This document shows, piece by piece, positions 1 through 7,716 of a stretch of 35,131 nt of DNA (position 1 is the first letter of the stretch; each line of letters begins with the position of its first letter). The notes under the pieces are model-generated. The model saw only the letters and a list, made by a program, of their open reading frames with translations. It was not told the origin of the DNA and searched no databases. The position numbers were made by a program, and so were the translations under genes. This DNA comes from Akkermansiaceae bacterium (GTDB taxonomy: Bacteria > Verrucomicrobiota > Verrucomicrobiia > Verrucomicrobiales > Akkermansiaceae). Location of the stretch: NCBI GenBank assembly GCA_905181965.1, contig CAJIZY010000018.1, positions 1 through 35,131 on the forward strand, written 5' to 3'.

Positions 1-233
1 GGCCTCTAACTAACTGTCCATCAACCTTCTATGGGGTTAGTTTTCTTTCGAAACTCTTGGAGGATTTCAACAAGGAATCGTGTTAGGCTCATCTAGTCTT
101 AATACACGCTGATTTCTTGGGGCTTGGATACTCCCCATTCCATCAACCTACCCACAGGAACTGACCGGCATTACTGACCCCAACAGCCCCACTGGTCCTT
201 TTCTTTCCGGCACTTGTAGCCTAGTGTCCGCCT
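1..233. other. upstream region of nadE, no gene seen
   Basis: No coding segment could be supported on either strand here. The stretch presumably holds the promoter of nadE, but I see no convincing -35/-10 pair and no strong Shine-Dalgarno sequence immediately before the start codon at 234. Confidence 0.4.
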
Positions 234-2177
234 ATGGCTGACACGATCCGCGTAGGCGCAGGCTGCCTCAACCAACTCCCTCTCGACTGGTCCGGCAACC
301 GGCGCCGCATCCTCGCGTCCATCGCTCAAGCACGCGAAGCCCATGTTTCAGTCCTCTGCCTCCCTGAGCTCGCGATTACCGGATATGGTTGCGAGGATCA
401 GTTTCTATCTCACGAGGTCGCCGAACGCTCATGGGAGAGCCTTGTCGAAATTGCCGAGCACACCAAGGATATGGTGGTTGCTGTCGGGCTTCCAGTTTGG
501 GTCAAAAACGCGATCTATAATTCCGTCGCAGTCATCGTTGATGGGGAAATTAAAGGCCTTATTGCAAAAAAGAACCTTGCTGGCGATGGTCTTCACTACG
601 AGCCCCGCTGGTTTCACGCATGGCCAGAGGGAGTGATCGTGACTGACAAATTCGGTGAGCTCCACCTTCCCATAGGCGATCCTATTTTTAAACTGGGAGG
701 CATTCGCATAGGCCTCGAGGTCTGTGAAGACGCCTGGGTTGCGGATCGCCCCGGGAGACTCTTTGCCGGGAGCGGCGTTGACATTATTCTCAACCCCTCG
801 GCCTCTCACTTCGCTTTCGCTAAGCAGGAAGTTCGTGAGCAATTTGTCGTAGAGGGATCGCGCGCTTTTGGAGCAGCTTACGTCTATGCCAATCTTCTTG
901 GGAACGAAGCTGGGCGCGCCATTTACGATGGCGGAGGCCTAATTGCATCTGCCGGAAAGGTTGTCGCAGAGGGCCGACGCTTCTCTTTTCAAGAAACTAC
1001 TCTTGTTCATAAGTCCGTCGATATCGAGCGAAACCGGCTCCTTCAGGCACGCACTGTAAGCCGAAAAATCGACGTCCAGGGACTTTCTGAAATTGAACTC
1101 CCCTTTGAGTGGCCGGAAGTTACGCGTCAAGATGGGCAAGACCCTCTCCCGCCTATGTCGAAAGACGAAGAGTTTACACGCGCCATGGCACTCGCCTACT
1201 TCGACTACCTTCGTAAATCATGGTCGAACGGATTCGTAGTTTCCTTGAGTGGGGGAGCTGACTCAGCTGCGGTCTCGTCCTTTGTTAAGATCATGCTCGA
1301 TCTCGCCCTGAACGAACTTGGTGAAGAAAGAGTTAGAGAACGCCTTCCTCACCTCGATCTTCCTGAAAATACTAACGACTGGATGAAGATTCTTCTCTTT
1401 TGCGCTTATCAAGGCACGAAGAATTCTGGCGAAACGACTCGTAATGCCGCCCGGACAGTAGCCGCGGCGCTGGGGTGTGACTACGCCGAGTGGGAGGTCG
1501 ATGACCTCGTCGAGGGGTATGAAAGTACGATTGAGTCCGTACTCAAACGTCAGCTTAGCTGGCAAACTGATGACCTGGCACGCCAAAATATACAGGCCCG
1601 TGTCCGCGCGCCTGGCATCTGGATGATGGCCAACATTCGAAACGCCCTTCTTCTCGCCACTTCAAACCGCTCCGAGGCCGCTGTCGGTTATGCCACGATG
1701 GATGGTGATACTTCGGGCGGACTGAGCCCAATCGCAGGAATCGACAAACACTACCTCCGCGAGTGGCTACGCTTTATGGAATCAACCGGCCTTCCTGAAA
1801 GCCCTTCCATCAAGGAACTCTCCCAAATTAACGTTCAAAACCCAACTGCCGAACTCCGCCCAGAAGACGCTAACCAAACCGACGAGGACGACCTCATGCC
1901 TTACCAAGTTCTCGACACATTGGAGCGCGCTGCGATTCGTGACAAAAAAGGGCCGAAGTCGGCACTTAAAGTTATCCGCGCCACCTACCCCCAGCACGAG
2001 GAAAAACAGCTCGTCGATTGGACTAAAAAATTCTACCAACTCTGGTGTCGCAATCAGTGGAAGCGGGAACGCTACGCGGTCGCCTTTCACGTAGACGATC
2101 AAAATCTCGACCCCAAGTCTTGGTGTCGCTTTCCTGTTCTTTCGGCCGGTTTCCGCGAAGAACTATCCCAACTTTAA
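234..2177 (+). CDS. nadE: glutamine-dependent NAD+ synthetase
   Basis: This cytoplasmic enzyme carries out the last step of NAD synthesis: it amidates nicotinic acid adenine dinucleotide using ATP and ammonia released from glutamine. The 647-residue length suits the two-domain form. Residues 1-280 are a nitrilase-type glutaminase with the Glu-Lys-Cys triad: E45 in LPELAITGYG, K112 or K113 in AKKNLAGDG, and C164 in GLEVCEDAW. The C-terminal half is the N-type ATP pyrophosphatase synthetase, with the SGGADS loop at residues 339-344 and further conserved stretches such as ATSNRSE and GDTSGGLSPI. The ATG at 234 puts the nitrilase core (IRVGAGCLNQLPLDW) right at the start, as is usual. It stands alone, with 276 bp to the next gene. 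It is intact, in contrast to several neighbours, and is ordinary housekeeping. Confidence 0.96.
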   Translation: MADTIRVGAGCLNQLPLDWSGNRRRILASIAQAREAHVSVLCLPELAITGYGCEDQFLSHEVAERSWESLVEIAEHTKDMVVAVGLPVWVKNAIYNSVAVIVDGEIKGLIAKKNLAGDGLHYEPRWFHAWPEGVIVTDKFGELHLPIGDPIFKLGGIRIGLEVCEDAWVADRPGRLFAGSGVDIILNPSASHFAFAKQEVREQFVVEGSRAFGAAYVYANLLGNEAGRAIYDGGGLIASAGKVVAEGRRFSFQETTLVHKSVDIERNRLLQARTVSRKIDVQGLSEIELPFEWPEVTRQDGQDPLPPMSKDEEFTRAMALAYFDYLRKSWSNGFVVSLSGGADSAAVSSFVKIMLDLALNELGEERVRERLPHLDLPENTNDWMKILLFCAYQGTKNSGETTRNAARTVAAALGCDYAEWEVDDLVEGYESTIESVLKRQLSWQTDDLARQNIQARVRAPGIWMMANIRNALLLATSNRSEAAVGYATMDGDTSGGLSPIAGIDKHYLREWLRFMESTGLPESPSIKELSQINVQNPTAELRPEDANQTDEDDLMPYQVLDTLERAAIRDKKGPKSALKVIRATYPQHEEKQLVDWTKKFYQLWCRNQWKRERYAVAFHVDDQNLDPKSWCRFPVLSAGFREELSQL

Positions 2178-2453
2178 TCAAATTTCCCACCTGAGTTAGT
2201 AGACCTCAGCCTTCAGTCGGACCAGTTTTTGAACAAACGCGGAGGGACTAAATTAATGGACTTCAGACGACTCCGAGATGAGGAGTCGCTCTAATCATCA
2301 TCGACAGAATTAGTAACGAGCTCAAAGTTCTCAAAGACTGATAGCCAGCAAGCTCAGGGATTCGCAACTATTTCTGATCAAATCGCCAATACTAGGATCT
2401 CTTCGATTCCAATTTATTGATCTCCCCTAAAATTGATATATTTTCACATTTAG

Positions 2454-5159
2454 ATGCCAATCTTCACGGCCAACTTCCGATTACTGCTACTTTTAGCTCC
2501 AGTTGTCGCAAGCCTTCCATTCGCATGGAAAGCCGTGGAAAGGCGCCCTGAAATCCAATCGATCCAAGCACCTCACTCAGAGCACCCGACCCCAGAAAGT
2601 CTCCGCTGGAAAGATTACCTGCAAAATCATCCATCCCTCGCACCCTATTCCGAAGTTCTACTGAGACTCTCCGAGAGACTTCCTCTCGATCAGTTCAAGG
2701 CACTTCCGCCCAACGTGCAAAAGCGGTTGGCAGCCTTCACAGCAAATCGCCTCGATCCGGATCGCCCCGTCATGACCTTGTGCTGGGCTCCTGGACTCTC
2801 CAAAGAGGCGGCCATGGCCTTTCATCTTGCCGAGGAGATGGCCGCTCAAGAAACTGCCTTCGAAGAAATGGCCTCCGAAGAATCGCTCTCCGAAGGAATG
2901 GCATCTGAAGGAGATCCAATAATTGATGTCGCAACCCAATTTGATGATAATGATCGCTGGCGAAGGACAGCTACCTTCAATTCATTTTTTGAACGCGCAG
3001 AACAGGGCCTTCCAACCACTTTACTCTGGGGGTTCATGCAAGACGGCACAAGGATTGAGGGCTTTAATGGCGAACCCACTTCGGGCAGTGACTTGATTGC
3101 CTTTCTCGACGAAATTTATGAGGTAGACGATGGCAGCGATGATCTTACAAACCGTCCTTGGTTTTCAGTCTTTCAGGGGGCCTTCGATCATATCGCTAGC
3201 TTGACCGGTATTACTTATATCTACGAGCCCAACGACGACGGAGCCCGCCTCAGCAACTTCTCCCGTCCCTCCGGTCGCGTTGGTCTCCGCGCAGACATCC
3301 GCATTGGTGGGCACTACATCGACGGCGATTCTGGGTCTAACACTCTTGCCTATAATTTTGCTCCCGAATCCGGAGGGGACATGATCATCGATACCGGCAA
3401 CACCTCCTTTTACGGTAGAACGACCTTGGACTCCATCAATCTTCGTAATGTGGTTGAGCACGAACATTGCCATGGACTTGGCCTCAACCACGTCTGTCCC
3501 ATCAATGAAACCAAACTGATGGAGCCATTCATCTCGCGACGTTTTCGGGGACTCCAACTTGATGACATCTTCTCACTCAACCGGCTCTATGGAGATTTTT
3601 ATGAGAAGGAAAATCTCGATCGTGATAATGACTCCCCTGAAAATGCCACGATTCTTCCGCTTACTGTTGGTGAAATCTTTAAACGGGAATCACTCAGCAT
3701 TGATGACAACTCTGACATTGATTTCTACCAACTTGAAGATCTCCCAGCTGGAACACCTCTAACAGTAAAGGTGACACCAGTCGCAACTCCGCCTGATTTC
3801 GTTGAAGGTCCACAAAATTCTGATGGCAGTTGTTCAGCTGGATCAAACTTTGATTTCACCAATATTCATGATCTTCAGATTGAACTCATTTCCATGGACG
3901 GTCGAACTGTTCTCTTACAGGCCAATGACCAACCGCTTGGCATGCCCGAGGAAATCATTGCCTTTGAAGCTCCCTTAAGTAGCGACTACTACCTCCGCGT
4001 TTCCGGCGATTCGGCCAACAACACCCAGCTCTACAGCTTGGAAGTAGACCTCAGCAGGCCACCGAGTCCCCCTTCCGACTTTATTGCTAACATCAACGCC
4101 ACCGGCCAAGTCACCCTGAACTGGAAAGATAACAGCGACAATGAAACCGGATTTGAAATCGAGCGCAAATTGGAGAGCGAGGGGAATTGGGAAACTTATG
4201 CAGATATCGAACCCGGTATTGAATCTTTTCAGGACCTCAACCCAACGACCGGCATCAATCTATTCTTTCGGGTGATTGCGACTGGCACCGCATTGGACTC
4301 GGAACCCTCAGACGAGTCTACCATCATGGTCGTGGATCAATCCGCACAAATCTATCGCTACGACTTTGGAACAACGACCAGCCCAACGGCTCCTGATCAT
4401 ATTCGTATTTCTCCCCTCACCCGCGGCCATATCAGTTGGTCAGGCTCGGTGCTAGCACGCGACCGCGAGGACGCGGACCTGGCTAATCGGGATTTCGTCA
4501 TTTCGCCAAACTCAGAAACTTGGAGCCATCTTATTGAAAATGGACGGTGGAAGGTTTCAGTTCGCCAAGGCGACAAGACCCGACCTCGTGATAATCTCGT
4601 GGTCTTAGCTGAGGGGGGCCTTCAAAAAGAAAACATTAATGCCGAAACAAATGGATTCATTGAATCAACCTTCGTCGTCGAAGTGACTGACGGCACTCTT
4701 GATCTAACCTTCGATGACCTTGGTGGAGAAAACAATCGCTGGGTCGTCAATCGCATTTCCCTAACCCGATACTCCCAATATGATGCTTGGGCGACTTTTC
4801 AAGGAATTCCTGACGTCCTAAATTCTCCTAAACAAGATCCTGATGATGACGGGATACCAAATATTCAGGAATTCTTCTTCGGCCTCCCGCCCCTCCAAAA
4901 AGGGCCAGGTATTACTGTCAAAAGTTCCATTTCAGAAGACGGTCTCCAGACCATCGTTAGCTTTGAAAAAAACCCGGTGGCGCCTATAGAAAATCTGATT
5001 TTCGAGAAGAGTCTGGACCTTATTTCTTGGGAGCGCTTCACCCCTTCGCCTGGAAGCATCACGCTCAGCAATGCGGGAGATCTAAAAAAAGTGACGCTAC
5101 GCATGCCTGGGGTTTTTGATAATTCCTATATCAGGCTCGGCGTAAATGTTCCCGACTAA
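2454..5159 (+). CDS. secreted metzincin-type zinc metalloprotease with PPC-like and FnIII domains
   Basis: A large (901 aa) exported protein, likely a peptidase. Residues 1-20 form a hydrophobic signal sequence (FRLLLLLAPVVASLPFAW). The catalytic zinc motif HExxHxxGxxH is complete: H336, E337, H340, H346. A candidate Met-turn residue, M356, follows in ETKLMEPF, so the core resembles matrixin-like metzincins. After it come a PPC-like beta domain (about 400-530), a fibronectin type III domain (about 533-629, PPSPPSDF... VTLNWKDNSDNETGFEIER), a beta-rich module that may bind ligand, one Asp-rich TSP3-like motif (QDPDDDGIPNIQEF) and a C-terminal domain common in Verrucomicrobiota secreted proteins. 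Residues 129-154 form a degenerate Met/Glu/Ser repeat in the probable propeptide. No PEP-CTERM tail is visible. The exact peptidase family and substrate are unknown. Confidence 0.85.
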   Translation: MPIFTANFRLLLLLAPVVASLPFAWKAVERRPEIQSIQAPHSEHPTPESLRWKDYLQNHPSLAPYSEVLLRLSERLPLDQFKALPPNVQKRLAAFTANRLDPDRPVMTLCWAPGLSKEAAMAFHLAEEMAAQETAFEEMASEESLSEGMASEGDPIIDVATQFDDNDRWRRTATFNSFFERAEQGLPTTLLWGFMQDGTRIEGFNGEPTSGSDLIAFLDEIYEVDDGSDDLTNRPWFSVFQGAFDHIASLTGITYIYEPNDDGARLSNFSRPSGRVGLRADIRIGGHYIDGDSGSNTLAYNFAPESGGDMIIDTGNTSFYGRTTLDSINLRNVVEHEHCHGLGLNHVCPINETKLMEPFISRRFRGLQLDDIFSLNRLYGDFYEKENLDRDNDSPENATILPLTVGEIFKRESLSIDDNSDIDFYQLEDLPAGTPLTVKVTPVATPPDFVEGPQNSDGSCSAGSNFDFTNIHDLQIELISMDGRTVLLQANDQPLGMPEEIIAFEAPLSSDYYLRVSGDSANNTQLYSLEVDLSRPPSPPSDFIANINATGQVTLNWKDNSDNETGFEIERKLESEGNWETYADIEPGIESFQDLNPTTGINLFFRVIATGTALDSEPSDESTIMVVDQSAQIYRYDFGTTTSPTAPDHIRISPLTRGHISWSGSVLARDREDADLANRDFVISPNSETWSHLIENGRWKVSVRQGDKTRPRDNLVVLAEGGLQKENINAETNGFIESTFVVEVTDGTLDLTFDDLGGENNRWVVNRISLTRYSQYDAWATFQGIPDVLNSPKQDPDDDGIPNIQEFFFGLPPLQKGPGITVKSSISEDGLQTIVSFEKNPVAPIENLIFEKSLDLISWERFTPSPGSITLSNAGDLKKVTLRMPGVFDNSYIRLGVNVPD

Positions 5160-5334
5160 ACATACCAAGGACTTTGAGGCGCGGGCCCTTCTTCAATAAC
5201 GGCAAACTTAACGCTCTCTGGCCCTTTAACCGATGAGGCCTTTTTAAGGAGAAACAATGTTTCGTTAGGAGGAGGCGACTAAAAGCAGAGAAAATAGGAC
5301 ACCTAGAAACGCATAAGATATGATCCAGCCCATC

Positions 5335-5372
5335 AACAAAAAACCCTGACCGCTAGAAGCGATCAGGGTTTG
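5335..5372 (-). terminator. intrinsic terminator of the PEP-CTERM gene
   Basis: The arms AAACCCTGA (5341-5349) and TCAGGGTTT (5363-5371) pair perfectly. An inner CGCT/AGCG pair extends the hairpin after one mismatch. Read on the minus strand, the hairpin is followed by a run of six T, and it lies about 20 bp beyond the stop codon at 5392. Confidence 0.85.
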
Positions 5373-5391
5373 ATAAAATAGTGAACGAGGA

Positions 5392-6130
5392 CTATCGCTT
5401 GCGGCGAGCGCCGAGAGCCAAGAGACCAAGACCAGCAAGGAGGGCCCCGCTTGGTTCAGGGACAGCGCCTAGTAGTCAAGTTGACGTTATCGATGTCCAA
5501 GACCATGGCTGCTCCACCAGTCCGGCCACCAATCTGGATGCGGAAGTCATCAGGTGCTCCAGCAAGAGCGAAGTCAGTGAAGACACTCTCTCCGGCAACT
5601 GATGCGCTGATAAGTGCGCCGTCTCCGTCGCGAGTCAGGTCGATCGTAACAGGAACCCACTCACCAGCAGGCAAGCTGTAAGATGCGTCGGGACTTTCAA
5701 CACCGTTGTAGTTCACGGTAGCGTTGGTGCCATTAAAGGTCCGGAAACCAACTCCAACAGAATTGTTAAATTTGGCGCGCTCTTCCTCAGCGGTCCCATT
5801 AGCGATGTCGTTTCCATAGGTTGCAATGTCCACGAATGCGACCCCGAAGCCATCGGCCGAGATCTGATCGCCACGGACATCCATGGTGAGTGAGGCAGTT
5901 TGCCAGCCAGCGGTACCCGTCGCAGCGAATGCGATTTGGTTACCAGTGCTGCCTTGGTTGTTAAGGAGATTATAGTAACTTCCTGTAGGTCCGCCCTCGA
6001 CGACTGAACCAATTGGGCCCTGCCTGAAAGCTGCGTCAGTGAAAGCACCTCCCCCGCCGTCAAAATCGGAAAGGAGAGCTGCATGCGCGGGAACGATTCC
6101 CGCCAATATGAGATAGTGTGTAATCTTCAT
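5392..6130 (-). CDS. PEP-CTERM-anchored lectin-like secreted protein, frameshifted before its sorting tail
   Basis: The start chosen is the ATG at 6130 (MKITHYLILAGIVPAHA), which begins a clear signal peptide. A longer frame starting at 6169 adds only a charged leader. The body (to about residue 230) is a beta-rich, concanavalin-like domain with the signature GVGFRTFNGTNATVNYNG, shared with the repeats of the protein at 10563-13818. As written the frame ends at 5456 just after IDNVNLTT. One surplus base near 5470 puts the remainder in another frame, where VPEPSGALLAGLGLLALGARRKR runs to a stop at 5392. That is a textbook PEP-CTERM signal: VPEP, membrane span, Arg/Lys end, cut by exosortase. 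Removing one base gives 245 aa. The product should be exported and processed at the envelope. Its ligand is unknown; binding glycan is an inference from the fold. Confidence 0.8.
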
Positions 6131-6594
6131 CCCTGCCGAGATATTGGATTTTGCCGGAGACGTCCACAAAAAAGTGTATATTTTTCAAATAAACCTCGAG
6201 ACGCCTTCAGAGCTTGATTCACAGCTCAAACGAGAATTTCTTAATATTATGGCCTTGTTAACTTTCGGTCGAGAACAACATCGTATGCCCCAAGGGATTG
6301 GATTCCCTCGTCTGAATAGCTTCCCAATACTCTCCTAAACCGTTATTTAATCTAAGATTAACAAAAAACACTCTTCTGATCTGGCCCAAATTCGCCGCCA
6401 TCCCGGTCAAAGCTTAAGAGATCTTAGGGAATGATCCAGACGCGAGGTTTTAAGCAACCCACTCCCCCCTCCAATTCGTTGGCTAATTCCGTATTCGGCA
6501 CAAGGAACAACCTACAACTTAGATTTTTCTAAAAAATATTAACACCGGCGATTTCTTAGTTCCCCTGAGAGTAAAAAAATTATAGGGTTCCTGC
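6131..6594. other. 464-bp divergent intergenic region
   Basis: This lies between the outward-facing genes at 6130 (-) and 6595 (+) and should carry both promoters. It contains an A/T-rich stretch before 6595, a perfect inverted repeat at 6347-6361 and a small TAAGA/TCTTA palindrome just after 6410. A short open frame on the plus strand (6144-6338) has no recognisable protein features. No RNA gene was recognised. Confidence 0.4.
6347..6361. promoter_or_regulatory. perfect palindrome, possible operator
   Basis: TTAATCT and AGATTAA flank a single A: 7-bp arms with perfect symmetry, placed between two divergently transcribed secreted-protein genes. The position suits a regulator site, but no regulator gene is nearby and A/T-rich palindromes can arise by chance. 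Confidence 0.25.
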
Positions 6595-7629
6595 ATGGCT
6601 AAACTGTTGAAATCGTCGGTAATCGCCTTGATCTGCATGCTTCAAGCTCTGAGTAGTGAAATTAAGCAAACTCCACTAGAGCCAGCCTCGGCTAGAGGGG
6701 AGACACTGTTCCGTAGCCGTGCCCCAGAGGAGACTGGTGTCAACTTTATCAATCCCATTGACGATAATCATGAACTAAAGAGGCTCTATATTTCGGGGTT
6801 TGCAGCCGGTGGAGTCTCTCTTGGCGACCTCGACCAAGATGGCTTGTTAGACGTCGTCTTAACAGCCGGAGCCCGGGCCAGTAAAATTTTTCGTCAAGTG
6901 AGTCCATGGAAGTTTGAAGAAGTGCCCTGGGATCCGAAACTCAGCGAACTTTGGTCCAGTGGAGCTGCCATCCTCGATATCGATAATGACGGCGATCTTG
7001 ATATCTACCTCTGCAACTACGACACAGCGAACAGCCTCTACATTAATGTTACGAAACCGGGAGGAGCGATCAAATTCGAAGAGCGCGCTAAGGAATGGGG
7101 GCTCGATATTGCCGATGCGAGCTTAAATCCATCCTTCGCCGACTACGACGGGGATGGCGACTTAGATGTCTTCATCTTGACGAGTGAATTTAAGAGAGCG
7201 AATGGAAGGCCAAAAGAGCTACCAGTGGTTGGAAAAAACACCGCAAACCCGACTCTCAAACCAGGATTTGAGAAGTATTACACTCTGACTAAACACGGTC
7301 CTGGAAATTACGTTTATTACAATGCCGGACGGGAAAACATTCTTCTTCAAAGCCAAGTCGCTCAAGGCAAGAAAACATTTACTAACGTCTCAAAGGAGGC
7401 CGGGATTAAAGAGCGCACGTTTGGGCTGTCATGCACCTGGTATGACCACGACAACGATGGCGACCTCGACCTCTATGTCTGCAACGATTTTACTGATCCA
7501 GATCAACTCTACCTTAATTTAGGGAACGGCACCTTCAAAGACGTCATTAAGTTAGCTGCGCCCTACACCAGTTGGTATTCGATGGGATCTGATGCCGCAG
7601 ATCTAGATGGTGACATCCATCAAGCGTAG
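6595..7629 (+). CDS. N-terminal part of an FG-GAP (VCBS)/ASPIC-UnbV secreted protein, disrupted
   Basis: The first 339 codons are a normal start of a large exported protein: a signal sequence (MAKLLKSSVIALICMLQALSS), then FG-GAP/VCBS calcium-binding repeats such as DLDQDGLLDVVL, DIDNDGDLDIYLCN, DYDGDGDLDVFIL and DHDNDGDLDLYVCNDF. These build an integrin-like beta-propeller outside the cell. The frame runs normally to SMGSDAADLDGD (7614), exactly where family members continue with another repeat. It then enters unrelated sequence and stops at 7627. The frame resumes in the same phase at 7717, so 6595-10230 is one broken gene of about 1,211 codons. Such proteins are abundant in Verrucomicrobiota and Planctomycetota. 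Their role is usually assigned only as cell-surface or adhesion. Confidence 0.85.
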   Translation: MAKLLKSSVIALICMLQALSSEIKQTPLEPASARGETLFRSRAPEETGVNFINPIDDNHELKRLYISGFAAGGVSLGDLDQDGLLDVVLTAGARASKIFRQVSPWKFEEVPWDPKLSELWSSGAAILDIDNDGDLDIYLCNYDTANSLYINVTKPGGAIKFEERAKEWGLDIADASLNPSFADYDGDGDLDVFILTSEFKRANGRPKELPVVGKNTANPTLKPGFEKYYTLTKHGPGNYVYYNAGRENILLQSQVAQGKKTFTNVSKEAGIKERTFGLSCTWYDHDNDGDLDLYVCNDFTDPDQLYLNLGNGTFKDVIKLAAPYTSWYSMGSDAADLDGDIHQA

Positions 7630-7716
7630 TTCAATACGATCTTGAGGTTTAAAAGCATCCAGTTCAGCCTGTGACGCTGATACAGCGATAACGGAACATC
7701 CGACATCTGCCAGACA
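7615..7716 (-). other. foreign patch: antisense fragment of a short-chain dehydrogenase gene
   Basis: Read on the minus strand, this reads without a stop as an SDR-like Rossmann stretch (GVAHCLADVG, CSVIAVSASQ, AELDAFKPQD, RIELRLMDVT). It matches the usual order in SDR enzymes: the end of the glycine loop, helix 'LAxxGCxVIAVS', 'QAEL', then 'RIELRxxDVT'. It is not a copy of the SDR at 17086, whose equivalent segment is clearly different. On the plus strand it gives stop codons inside the UnbV gene. Both edges overlap ambiguously: GTGAC at 7610-7614 fits both readings, and so does ATGCGCAACACC at 7717-7728. The edges are therefore uncertain by several bases. Confidence 0.7.

Noticed and set aside
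5450..5480. Programmed ribosomal frameshift at the PEP-CTERM junction
   Set aside because: There is no slippery heptamer, and three other genes show the same kind of +1 lesion, so an error or mutation is the simpler reading.
6144..6338. 64-codon plus-strand frame in the 6.1-6.6 kb intergenic region
   Set aside because: No ribosome site, motif or neighbour supports it, and it overlaps the leader of the divergent PEP-CTERM gene.
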